Below, piece after piece: positions 8,280 through 15,494 of a stretch of DNA of 64,000 nt. Location: NCBI RefSeq assembly GCF_014201145.1, contig NZ_JACHDP010000001.1, forward strand, positions 3,224,001 through 3,288,000, in the 5' to 3' direction. Made by a program: the position numbers and the translations under genes. Each line of letters opens with the position of its first letter. The stretch's first letter is position 1. The stretch is from Micromonospora parathelypteridis. GTDB taxonomy: Bacteria > Actinomycetota > Actinomycetes > Mycobacteriales > Micromonosporaceae. The notes below the pieces were generated by a model that was not told the DNA's origin, ran no database searches, and saw only the letters and a program-made list of their open reading frames with translations.

Positions 8280-9182
8280 ATGTCTGTGCCGAACGATCCT
8301 GATCCCCGCCTCCAGTCGTACGCGGACCCGCGGCGCTTGGTGACCACCGAATGGCTGGCCGAGCACCTGGGCGACGAGGGCCTCGTCGTCGTGGAGTCCG
8401 ACGAGGACGTGCTGCTCTACGAATCCGGTCACATCCCCGGTGCTGTCAAGGTCGACTGGCACCTGGAACTGAACGACCAGGTGACCCGGGACTACCTGGA
8501 TGCCAAGAGCTTCGCCGAGTTGTGCGCCGCGAAGGGCATCGGCCGGGGCGACACGATCGTCTTCTACGGCGACAACTTCAACTGGTGGGCCGCGTACGCC
8601 CTCTGGGTGTTCTCGCTCTTCGGCCACGCCGACGTGCGGCTGCTCGACGGCGGCCGGCAGAAGTGGATCGCCGAGGGGCGCGGGGTGACCCGCGACAAGC
8701 CGGCTCGCCCCCGCGCCGACTACCCGGTGCCACTGCGCGACGACGCGCCGCTGCGGGCCTACCGTGAGCAGGTCATGGCGCACATCGCCGCTGGTCGTCC
8801 GCTGGTCGACGTCCGGTCGCCGGGTGAGTACACCGGCGAGATGCTGCACATGCCGGACTACCCGCAGGAGGGTGCGCTGCGTGGTGGGCACATCCCGGGC
8901 GCGGTCAGCAAGCCGTGGAAGTCCGCCGCAAATGAGGACGGCACGTTCAAGACGTTCGACGAGCTGCGGGCGATCTACGCTGACCAGCTCGGGCTCAGCC
9001 CGGACGACGACGTAGTCGCGTACTGCCGGATCGGTGAGCGGTCCAGTCACACCTGGTTCGTGCTGCGGCACCTGCTGGGCTACCCGCAGGTGCGCAACTA
9101 CGACGGCTCGTGGACCGAGTGGGGCAACCTGGTCCGAGCCCCCGTCGTCAAGGGCGAGCAGCCCGGCGGCCTCGCCGCCTGA
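8280..9182 (+). CDS. sseA: Thiosulfate/3-mercaptopyruvate sulfurtransferase (two rhodanese domains)
   Basis: The 300-aa protein has two rhodanese modules. The inactive N-terminal one (about 20-140) contains [14 protein letters not shown]. The C-terminal one (about 155-285) contains [22 protein letters not shown] and the active-site loop CRIGER with the persulfide-forming Cys249. It transfers sulfane sulfur to thiol acceptors in the cytoplasm. The ATG at 8280 lacks a clear ribosome-binding site. In mycobacteria the orthologue is adjacent to a SufE-like gene; here that gene is at 834. The last four codons and the stop lie in a 24-bp tandem repeat. Confidence 0.9.
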   Translation: MSVPNDPDPRLQSYADPRRLVTTEWLAEHLGDEGLVVVESDEDVLLYESGHIPGAVKVDWHLELNDQVTRDYLDAKSFAELCAAKGIGRGDTIVFYGDNFNWWAAYALWVFSLFGHADVRLLDGGRQKWIAEGRGVTRDKPARPRADYPVPLRDDAPLRAYREQVMAHIAAGRPLVDVRSPGEYTGEMLHMPDYPQEGALRGGHIPGAVSKPWKSAANEDGTFKTFDELRAIYADQLGLSPDDDVVAYCRIGERSSHTWFVLRHLLGYPQVRNYDGSWTEWGNLVRAPVVKGEQPGGLAA

Positions 9183-9254
9183 CTGCTCTGCGGCCTCGCC
9201 GCCTGACTGCTCTGCGGCCTCGCCGCCTGACTGCTCTGCGGCCTCGCCGCCTGA
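9168..9254. repeat. 24-bp tandem repeat spanning the sulfurtransferase stop codon
   Basis: Three perfect copies of a 24-bp unit beginning GGCCTCGCCGCCTGA (9168-9191, 9192-9215, 9216-9239) are followed by a partial fourth copy (9240-9254). The first copy contains codons for the C-terminal GLAA and the TGA stop; because 24 is a multiple of three, each further copy repeats an in-frame stop. This looks like replication-slippage expansion of the 3' end of the gene. Confidence 0.95.
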
Positions 9255-9264
9255 GCAGCCCCAA

Positions 9265-9298
9265 CCGTTCCCGCGCGACCACGGCCGCGCGGGAACGG
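9265..9298. terminator. Hairpin terminator between convergent genes
   Basis: A perfect 13-bp stem, CCGTTCCCGCGCG (9265-9277) with CGCGCGGGAACGG (9286-9298), encloses an 8-base loop. It lies between the convergent sulfurtransferase and minus-strand propeller genes and could stop transcription in both directions. No T-run follows on either side. Confidence 0.75.
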
Positions 9299-9301
9299 TG
9301 C

Positions 9302-10489
9302 TCAGCCGGCGAGCGCCACCATCCCGCGCAGGTCGCGGACCACGCCGGTGATCTCGCCGGTCTCCGGGTCCCATCGCGCCACGGCGGCCGGGGCCAGCTG
9401 GAGCAGCACGGCACCCTTGTTGTCCCAGCCCAGCACGGGGCAGCAGCCTTTGCTCCGGTCCCGGCCCAGGTCGAGCACGTGCGCCACCGCGCCGGTGCGG
9501 GCGTCCAGCACGGCCACCCCCTCGGCACCGTCGATCTCGCCGCTGGTGATCCACGCCGCGCTGGCCACGCGTCCGCCGTGCAGCCAGCCGCGGCCGTAGA
9601 ACTCGTTGATCTGATACGGCGAGGGCAGCGCCGAGCTGGTGATCGGTTGTTCGGAGCGGGTCGTGCCCTCGCGGGCGGTCCGACTGCGCAGCTTGAGGCC
9701 GCTCCGCTCCCCGACCATCTCGATCAGGGCTGCCTCGCGGCCGGCCGCCGGGTCCGGTGCGGCCACGACCCAGGCCGACACGTCGATCGTGCTGGCGGCC
9801 CCGGTGACCCGGTCCACCGCGTACGTCCGGTCGTCGCCGCCGACCAGCACCCGGTCGTTCGCCCAGACCACCAGTTCCAGGTAGCCGTCGAGGGGGATCC
9901 GACGCACGCCCGCGGTGGTGAGGTCGACCATGATCAACTCGTTGGTCTGCGCGAATGCGGCTGACCGACCGTCCGGCGACAGCACCCCGGGCTTCACCGC
10001 GGCCGCCTGGTTGCCGCCCGCGTCCCGGGTGGGCGCGAGCGTCACCACATCGAGACTGCGCACCACGCCGTCATTGCCGAGCACGCGAATCGGTCCGTTC
10101 GCGTGGAGCTCCTCGTCCAACGGCTGAAACAGCGCCAGCGCCCGCTCGACCGGTCGCTCGGAGAGCCGCACGGTCGCCGGGCCGCTGAGCCGGGCCAGCG
10201 GATCGGGCGGGAAGGTCAGCTCGGCGGGGGGCCGTTGCACGGGTGCGGCGTGGGTGGGTACGGCGGTCCGGGTCGGCGCCACCGGAATTTCCGGGGGCGG
10301 ATTGGCGGGCGGTCGCAGAGCCGCCACCGTGCCACCGCCGACCAGTGCCACGGCCAGGGCGACCGCGCCGACGGCCCGTCGGGTACGCCGGGTACGTCGG
10401 GCCCGCTCCCAACCAGCTGTGGCCGGCTGGCTGGGCAGAACGTCCTCGACGCTGACGGTCAGCAGTTGGCGCAGGTCCTGCTCGTTCAC
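9302..10489 (-). CDS. Membrane-anchored beta-propeller protein, second sigma partner
   Basis: The 395-aa product has a short cytoplasmic segment (about 1-40, VNEQDLRQLLTVSVEDVLP), a basic cluster RRTRRTRRAVGA, a transmembrane helix (about 42-60) and a Pro/Thr/Val-rich spacer. A propeller-like extracytoplasmic domain follows, with blades such as LSPDGRSAAFAQTNELIMVDL, VVWANDRVLVGGDDRTYAVDR and VLDARTGAVAHVLDL. The paired Cys in KGCCPVLGWDNKG could form a disulfide. The GTG at 10489 has an excellent GGAGGTGA site and overlaps the sigma stop by GTGA. Layout and context repeat those of the gene at 4254. No zinc anti-sigma motif is present; the regulatory role is inferred. Confidence 0.85.
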   Translation of the reverse strand: MNEQDLRQLLTVSVEDVLPSQPATAGWERARRTRRTRRAVGAVALAVALVGGGTVAALRPPANPPPEIPVAPTRTAVPTHAAPVQRPPAELTFPPDPLARLSGPATVRLSERPVERALALFQPLDEELHANGPIRVLGNDGVVRSLDVVTLAPTRDAGGNQAAAVKPGVLSPDGRSAAFAQTNELIMVDLTTAGVRRIPLDGYLELVVWANDRVLVGGDDRTYAVDRVTGAASTIDVSAWVVAAPDPAAGREAALIEMVGERSGLKLRSRTAREGTTRSEQPITSSALPSPYQINEFYGRGWLHGGRVASAAWITSGEIDGAEGVAVLDARTGAVAHVLDLGRDRSKGCCPVLGWDNKGAVLLQLAPAAVARWDPETGEITGVVRDLRGMVALAG

Positions 10490-11034
10490 GGGTTCACCTC
10501 CAGGCCGGTGGTCAGATCGGCCGCGCCCTGGCCCGGTCGGGCGTCGCGGGCGAGATCCGGGGCCACCTCGCGGAGCCGACGCAGCGCGGCATGACACTGG
10601 CTTTTCACGGTGCCGACGGTCACCCCGAGCGCCTCGGCGGTGGCGACCTCGGTCAGGTCCTCGTAGTAGCGCAGCACCAGGACTGCCCGCTGCCGTGGCG
10701 GCAGCATGCCGAGCGCGTCGTGCAGTGTCAGCCGCAACGCGCCGTCCCGGTCGTGGGCCACCTGCTCCGGCGGGGAAGCGCTGAGCCATTCCCGCCGCCG
10801 TCGACGCCACCACGACACCGCGTCCCGGTAGAGGATGGCCCGCACGTACGCGGAGGGATCGCCGTCCCGGACCGAGGTCCAGCGCAGCGCCAGCTTGAGC
10901 AGGGCGTCCTGGAGAAGATCTTCGGCTTGGTGCCGGTTGCCACAGATCAGGTAGGCCGCGCGGAGCAGCCGGTGTTGGTGGCTCTCCACGAAGGCGAGGT
11001 AGCCGTCGCGGCCGTCGTTCCCCGTCGGTGCCAT
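10486..11034 (-). CDS. SigE-family ECF RNA polymerase sigma factor (second)
   Basis: The 182-aa protein shows sigma region 2 (HRLLRAAYLICGNRHQAEDLLQDAL, about 20-44) and region 4 (about 105-160) with [21 protein letters not shown] and the helix-turn-helix [21 protein letters not shown]. It is clearly related to the factor at 3727, including the WWRRRRR segment between the domains. The ATG is preceded by GGGAGG. It overlaps the downstream propeller gene by four bases. The CAACC-N17-CGTCT element at 11074-11102 lies upstream. The C-terminal 20 residues (RPGQGAADLTTGLEVNP) have no recognisable domain. Confidence 0.92.
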   Translation of the reverse strand: MAPTGNDGRDGYLAFVESHQHRLLRAAYLICGNRHQAEDLLQDALLKLALRWTSVRDGDPSAYVRAILYRDAVSWWRRRRREWLSASPPEQVAHDRDGALRLTLHDALGMLPPRQRAVLVLRYYEDLTEVATAEALGVTVGTVKSQCHAALRRLREVAPDLARDARPGQGAADLTTGLEVNP

Positions 11035-11073
11035 TCGCCCCCCTCCCGGCCGTCGCGTTACGCGTCACCTGGC

Positions 11074-11102
11074 AGACGCACGGGGAGGGGCAAAAGGTTG
11101 GG
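11074..11102 (-). promoter_or_regulatory. Candidate ECF-sigma promoter upstream of the second sigma/propeller pair
   Basis: Read on the minus strand, CCCAACC (11102-11096) is followed after 17 bp by CGTCT (11078-11074), 39 bp before the ATG of the sigma gene. Motif and spacing are the same as at 3649-3677 and 5595-5623. Confidence 0.6.
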
Positions 11103-11684
11103 TCAGCTCTCCGGCGTCCCGGTGAGGTAGCGCTGCAGCGTCGGTGCGATCCAGGAGACCAGCTCCTCGGGTGGTGTGTCCACCATGGGTGGTAGGCGGA
11201 TGATGTACCGGGTGAAGGCGAGGCCGAGGATCTGACTGGCCACCAGGCCGGCACGGCGGGCGGTCATCGCCGGGTCGGTGCCGAACACGGCCACAGCGGC
11301 GGTGAGCTGGTCGGCGAAGATGCCGCGCATGCGTTCGGCCGCGCCCGGATTGGTGCTGGCGGCGCGAAGCAACGCCACGAGCGTCTCGTCGCCTTCCCAG
11401 CGGGCGAGGAAATGCCGGACCAGCACCTCGCCGAGGTGAGTGGGCGGCACCGCCTCCAGATCGGGCAGGCGTAGGTCGAACTCGGCGGCCGCCGCGAAGA
11501 GCCCCTCTTTGCTGCCGTAGTAGCGCATGACCATTGACGGGTCGATCTGGGCGTCGGCGGCGATGGCCCGGATCGTGGCGCGCTCGTATCCGTCCGCCGC
11601 GAACCGTTCCCGGGCGGCTCGCAGGATCGCCGCGCGGGTGGCGTCGGAGCGGCGCGGATGGGTCGGCTGGGCGGACGCTGTCAT
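11103..11684 (-). CDS. TetR-family transcriptional regulator
   Basis: The 193-aa protein has an N-terminal TetR helix-turn-helix (about 18-62): TRAAILRAARERFAADGYER, then ATIRAIAADAQIDPSMVMRYYGSKEGLF. The C-terminal ligand domain is of the TetR_C type, with LGLAFTRYIIRLPPM near its end. The frame is open to 11720, but the ATG at 11684 is the first that leaves the operator region free. It is divergent from the FAD monooxygenase at 11790. Three copies of a GCCAAC-N4-GTTGGC palindrome lie in the gap, so it most likely represses both itself and the monooxygenase. The inducer is unknown, probably an aromatic or polyketide-like monooxygenase substrate. Confidence 0.9.
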   Translation of the reverse strand: MTASAQPTHPRRSDATRAAILRAARERFAADGYERATIRAIAADAQIDPSMVMRYYGSKEGLFAAAAEFDLRLPDLEAVPPTHLGEVLVRHFLARWEGDETLVALLRAASTNPGAAERMRGIFADQLTAAVAVFGTDPAMTARRAGLVASQILGLAFTRYIIRLPPMVDTPPEELVSWIAPTLQRYLTGTPES

Positions 11685-11698
11685 GTCGACGACCGTAT

Positions 11699-11769
11699 GC
11701 CAACAACTGTTGACACACAATCAGCAGCGCCTTAGCGTTGCCAACAAGTGTTTGCCAACAAGCGTTGGC
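11699..11769. promoter_or_regulatory. Three-copy TetR operator
   Basis: Three 16-bp palindromes of the form GCCAAC-N4-GTTGGC occur at 11699-11714 (GCCAACAACTGTTGAC, one mismatch), 11740-11755 (GCCAACAAGTGTTTGC, one mismatch) and 11754-11769 (GCCAACAAGCGTTGGC, perfect). The last two overlap by two bases. They fill the gap between the divergent TetR and monooxygenase genes, so TetR binding should control both promoters. Confidence 0.8.
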
Positions 11770-11789
11770 ATTGATCTGGAGGTGTGGAC

Positions 11790-12950
11790 ATGCTGCGCAC
11801 GAGCACCGACGTCCTGGTGGTGGGCGCCGGCCCCACCGGTCTCGCCACCGCGCTGACGCTGGCCCGACGCGGGGTCGAGGTGACCGTGCTGGACCAACTG
11901 GCCGAGCCGCCGACGACCTCCCGCGCGGCGGTGGTGCACGCGTACACCCTGGAGGTGCTGGACGGGATCGGCGCCGCGGCGCCGCTGGTGGCCCAGGGAG
12001 TGCGGTCGCCGCGCTTCACCGTTCGTGACCGGGACCGGGTGTTGCTGTCGGTGCCGTTCCACGAGCTGCCGTCCCGCTTCCCCTACGCGCTGCTGGTCTC
12101 CCAGTCGGTCACCGAGGAGGTGCTCACCGAGCGGTTGGCCGACCTCGGCGTCCAGGTGCGGCGGCCGTGCCGGCTGACCGGGCTGGATGTGACTGCTGAC
12201 GGGGTCCTCGCGCAGGTCGACGGTGAGGCGCTGCTGCGCGCCCGCTACGTGGTCGGTGCCGACGGCCTGCACAGCACCGTGCGGCAGGCGGCCGGCATCG
12301 CCTTCAACGGACTCAGCGACGCGGAGTCCTTCGTGCTCGCCGACGTGCGGGTGGACAGCGCCCTGCCCGACGAGGAGGTGGCGCTCTTCCTTGCCCGCTC
12401 CGGGCCGCTGGTCTGGGCGCCGCTTCCCGACGGCGTGGTCCGGCTGGTAGCCGCCGTGGCGGTGGCCCCGCCCGCACCGGACGTGGCGTACCTCCAGACG
12501 CTGCTCGACGAGCGTGGCCCGGCGCGACGCCCCGGCCGGGTGACCGAGGTGCTCTGGGGCTCCCGATTCCGGGTGCACCACCGGCTCGCCGACACCTTCC
12601 GAGCCGGGCCGGTGCTGCTGGCCGGGGACGCCGGGCACGTGCACAGCCCGGCTGGCGGGCAGGGCATGAACCTCGGCATCTGCGACGCGGTTGCCCTGGG
12701 CACCGCCGTGGCGGACGTGCTCGACGGAGGTCCGGAATCGCTGCTCGACGACTACACCGCCCGGCAGCGGCCGATGGCCGAGGACGTGCTGAGCTTCGCC
12801 GCCGGGCTGACCCGGCTGGCTGCCGTCTCCCCCGCCGGCCGTCCGGCCCGGGATGTGCTGCTCCGCCTGCTCGGCGCACTGCCGCCAGCCCGCCGGAAGG
12901 TCGCGCTGCGCCTGTCCGGGCTGTCCCATCGGGAACCGACACCGCGCTAG
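11790..12950 (+). CDS. FAD-dependent aromatic-type monooxygenase
   Basis: The 386-aa product is a class A flavoprotein monooxygenase (PF01494). It shows the N-terminal dinucleotide fold VVGAGPTGLATALTLARRG (about 9-27), the DG motif GADGLHSTVR (about 153-162) and the GD motif LLAGDAGHVHSPAGGQGMN (about 278-296). Such enzymes hydroxylate aromatic rings, polyketides or antibiotics such as rifampicin or tetracycline using NAD(P)H and oxygen. The C-terminal thioredoxin-like domain of the longer phenol hydroxylases is absent. The ATG at 11790 has GGAGGT upstream; a GTG two codons earlier is too close to it. Divergent TetR control suggests a substrate-induced detoxification or tailoring enzyme. The substrate is unknown. 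Confidence 0.88.
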   Translation: MLRTSTDVLVVGAGPTGLATALTLARRGVEVTVLDQLAEPPTTSRAAVVHAYTLEVLDGIGAAAPLVAQGVRSPRFTVRDRDRVLLSVPFHELPSRFPYALLVSQSVTEEVLTERLADLGVQVRRPCRLTGLDVTADGVLAQVDGEALLRARYVVGADGLHSTVRQAAGIAFNGLSDAESFVLADVRVDSALPDEEVALFLARSGPLVWAPLPDGVVRLVAAVAVAPPAPDVAYLQTLLDERGPARRPGRVTEVLWGSRFRVHHRLADTFRAGPVLLAGDAGHVHSPAGGQGMNLGICDAVALGTAVADVLDGGPESLLDDYTARQRPMAEDVLSFAAGLTRLAAVSPAGRPARDVLLRLLGALPPARRKVALRLSGLSHREPTPR

Positions 12951-12985
12951 GCCACGTGCGCCGGGCGCGGTGTCGGCCTGCGGGC

Positions 12986-13432
12986 TCAGGTGAGGGCGGC
13001 GACCAACAGGGCGAAGGCGGCGATGATGACGGCGACGCGGACGTAGTGGAGGCGGTCCCAGCGGTTCATCTGCTGCTTCCAGTCCGCGGGCCTGTTCTCC
13101 GGGGTCCACGTCTTGCCCCGGTTGTTGATCGGGACGAGCAGCAGGATCGACATGATCACGCTGAGGGCCAGCAGCGCGCCGGCGGTGACGGTGAGGCCGT
13201 TGCCGTGCTGGTCCCATCTGGCGATGGCCCAGACCGCGACGAGGGCGAGCGAGGTGATGTACCAGAACGGCATCACGGCACCGAGCATCCGGCCCCCGTG
13301 GGCGCGGCCGAGTTGGCCACTGTCATCCGGGAGCGCGTTGAGGATCCGGTTGATGACGAAAGCGACGGAGAACTCCACCCCCACCAGCACGCCGACAAGC
13401 ACGGTGGTGAACACCTCGAGCGCGTTGAACAT
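12986..13432 (-). CDS. DUF1772 (anthrone oxygenase-like) membrane protein
   Basis: The 148-aa protein has four predicted transmembrane helices: residues about 5-27, 50-68, 82-102 and 128-147. Conserved polar positions include VPINNRGKTW after the third helix and the basic region WKQQMNRWDRLHYVRV before the fourth, as in the DUF1772/anthrone oxygenase-like family. The ATG at 13432 has AAGGGTC upstream. It is divergent from the TetR gene at 13524, and the gap contains CTAGCG-type palindromes, so it is probably that regulator's target. Biochemical function is unknown. Confidence 0.82.
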   Translation of the reverse strand: MFNALEVFTTVLVGVLVGVEFSVAFVINRILNALPDDSGQLGRAHGGRMLGAVMPFWYITSLALVAVWAIARWDQHGNGLTVTAGALLALSVIMSILLLVPINNRGKTWTPENRPADWKQQMNRWDRLHYVRVAVIIAAFALLVAALT

Positions 13433-13450
13433 GATGACCCTTCCTACAAT

Positions 13451-13515
13451 CTAGCGTCGCTAGCTGATGGTGCGACGCTAGCATTGCTCTCGCTCGGTTG
13501 TCTAGCGGTGCTAGA
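13451..13515. promoter_or_regulatory. Palindromic operators between DUF1772 and TetR genes
   Basis: Two palindromes share the half-site CTAGC: CTAGCG-T-CGCTAG (13451-13463, perfect) and TCTAGC-GGT-GCTAGA (13501-13515, perfect). A further half-site, GCGACGCTAGC, lies between them near 13473-13482. Their position between divergent genes, one of which encodes a TetR protein, makes them the likely binding sites of that regulator. Confidence 0.78.
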
Positions 13516-13523
13516 ATCCACTC

Positions 13524-14102
13524 ATGTCGGTACAGGAACGCAAGCAACGCGAACGGGCGGAGCGCGAACGCCTCATCGTGGCGACAGCCCGCGAACTCGC
13601 CGAGCAGCAGGGCTGGGACGCGGTCACCACCCGCCGGCTGGCCGAGCGCATCGAATACAGCCAGCCCGTCCTCTACAGCCACTTCCGTGGCAAGCGCGAG
13701 ATCATCGGCGCCGTCGCCCTCGACGGCGCCGCCGAGATGGCCGTGGCGCTGCGGGCCGCGACCTCCGCCGCCGACGGACCTCGCGCCCGGGTCACCGCCC
13801 TTGCCCGGGCCTACCTCGCATTCGCCGCACGCAACCCGGCGGTCTACGACGCCATGTTCGAGCTCGACGGCGGCCTGGCCTTCGCCAACGAGGACACCCC
13901 GGAACCTCTCAAGGACGCCTTCGCCGCCCTGCTGGAAACCCTCGGTGAAGTCGCCGGGGACGGCGTCCACCCGGGACTGTTCACCGAACTGTTCTGGGCG
14001 GCCCTGCACGGGCTGGCCACCCTGACCCGAGCGGGACGCCTGCCGCCGGAGGACACCGAGGCGAGGGTGGAGCTGCTGGTGAACCGGCTCGCCGTGATCT
14101 GA
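13524..14102 (+). CDS. TetR-family transcriptional regulator
   Basis: The 192-aa product starts with a charged arm (MSVQERKQRERAERERLIV) and a TetR helix-turn-helix (about 17-62) ending in IEYSQPVLYSHFRGKREII. The C-terminal domain resembles TetR_C_33/WHG-type ligand domains, with YLAFAARNPAVYDAMFELDGG. The ATG is 8 bp downstream of a CTAGC palindrome, so autoregulation is likely. The divergent DUF1772 membrane protein is the expected target. No inducer can be suggested. Confidence 0.9.
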   Translation: MSVQERKQRERAERERLIVATARELAEQQGWDAVTTRRLAERIEYSQPVLYSHFRGKREIIGAVALDGAAEMAVALRAATSAADGPRARVTALARAYLAFAARNPAVYDAMFELDGGLAFANEDTPEPLKDAFAALLETLGEVAGDGVHPGLFTELFWAALHGLATLTRAGRLPPEDTEARVELLVNRLAVI

Positions 14103-14151
14103 CACACCAACCCGACGGGCGCGCAGCCCGCACCCGGCCGCTGCCCGCGCC

Positions 14152-15387
14152 CTAGGCGGCGCCGGTGGCGTTCAGCACGCCGGCCGCAGCCGGCCGCAGT
14201 GCCCGCCAGGCGGCCAGGGTGACCAGCGCGAACGTGCCCGCCGCCGCGCCTGCTACCGGCACCGTGCCGTAGGCGGCGGCGGCCAGCCCGGCGAGCGCCG
14301 CCCCGACCGGTGCGGTGAGCAGACCGACCATCCGCTGGGCCGCACCCACCCGGCCGAGCAGCCCGGCCGGCACGTGCCGCTGCCCGTACGACGCACACAG
14401 GCTGTTCCACACCACGGTGCCGGCGGCGAAGACGGCCAGTGCGAAGCCGCCCGGCACCGGATCCCGGGCAAGCGCGAACCCCGCCAGCGCCACGGTCTCC
14501 ACGGCGAGCACCGCGCGCAGCGCCCGCACCGTGCCGAGCCGGGCGGCGAGCCGACTCGCGCCGAGAGCCCCCGCCACCCCGCCGACGATGGCGGCGGCGG
14601 CGAACAGCCCGTATCCGGCGGGCGGCACCCGCAGCACATCCAACGCGTAGAGCACCAGCACCGCCATGATCCCGCTGATCGCCAGGTTGCTCGCGGCGGC
14701 GAGCAGGGTCACCCGCCACAGGGTCCGGTGTGCCCGCAACCAGCGCAGCCCTTCGGCGATCTCGCTCCACACCGACCCGCGCCGCACGGCGGGCCGCGAG
14801 TTCGCGCCCGCGACGGGGGTCGGCGCCAGGGCCAGCACGAACAGGGCGGCCGCGGCGAAGGTGAGGGCGTCGACAGCGAACGGGAGAGCCGGGGCGACGG
14901 CGAAGAGGACACCGGCGGCGGGTGCCCCGAGGAAACCACCGGCCACCGCGGCGCCCGCCTGAAGTCGGCCGTTCGCCCGGGGCAGCGCGTCCAGCGGCAC
15001 CAGCGCGGGGAGCAGCGCGAACGAGGCGGAGTCGAAGAGGGTGCCCAGCGCGGCGAGCAGGAACGCCGTCACCAGCAGCACCGCAACGCTGACCCGGTTC
15101 AGGGCGATCGTCACGGCCAGCGCCGCCACCACGGCGGCGCGTACCCCGTCGACCAGGGCCATCGTCCGACGACGGTCCCAGCGGTCCGCGTACACGCCGC
15201 CGAGCAGGCCGAAGAGCAACGGCGGCAGCTGGCCGGCCACGGTGATCGCCGCGATGATCCGGGGGTCGCGGGTCACCGTCGCGGCCAACAGGGCCAGTGC
15301 CGGCGTACGCAGCGCGTCCCCGAACCGCGACGAGACGGCGGCGGACCAGAGCAGCCGGAAGTCCCGGCCGAGAGCGGAGGAGGTCAT
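14152..15387 (-). CDS. MFS transporter (EntS-like exporter family)
   Basis: The 411-aa protein has about 12 hydrophobic segments. The MFS loop 2-3 signature is GGVYADRWDRRRTMALVDG (about 63-81), as in MFS_3/EntS-type exporters. A cytoplasmic linker in the middle (ANSRPAVRRGSVWSEIAEGLRWLRAH) divides the two six-helix halves. It probably exports a small molecule with proton exchange. It is divergent from the TetR gene at 15495 across a gap of about 107 bp and may be controlled by it. The substrate is unknown. Confidence 0.87.
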   Translation of the reverse strand: MTSSALGRDFRLLWSAAVSSRFGDALRTPALALLAATVTRDPRIIAAITVAGQLPPLLFGLLGGVYADRWDRRRTMALVDGVRAAVVAALAVTIALNRVSVAVLLVTAFLLAALGTLFDSASFALLPALVPLDALPRANGRLQAGAAVAGGFLGAPAAGVLFAVAPALPFAVDALTFAAAALFVLALAPTPVAGANSRPAVRRGSVWSEIAEGLRWLRAHRTLWRVTLLAAASNLAISGIMAVLVLYALDVLRVPPAGYGLFAAAAIVGGVAGALGASRLAARLGTVRALRAVLAVETVALAGFALARDPVPGGFALAVFAAGTVVWNSLCASYGQRHVPAGLLGRVGAAQRMVGLLTAPVGAALAGLAAAAYGTVPVAGAAAGTFALVTLAAWRALRPAAAGVLNATGAA

Positions 15388-15494
15388 CGGGTGACCGTGC
15401 AGGTTCGACCGGGTCGAGGGTCAAGCCGTGCGATGTGCCAACCCCTCGCTAACCGCCACTCCATCGCAGGCAGTTCGCGGTCTACGCTTGCCCG

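Noticed and set aside
9168..9254. CRISPR array
   Set aside because: The copies are contiguous without spacers and lie at the end of a coding sequence; no cas genes are present.
7425..9554. 709-aa minus-strand open frame containing GGEAAEQS repeats
   Set aside because: It runs antisense to the SGNH hydrolase, the amidohydrolase-like gene and the sulfurtransferase; the peptide repeats only reflect the 24-bp DNA repeat.
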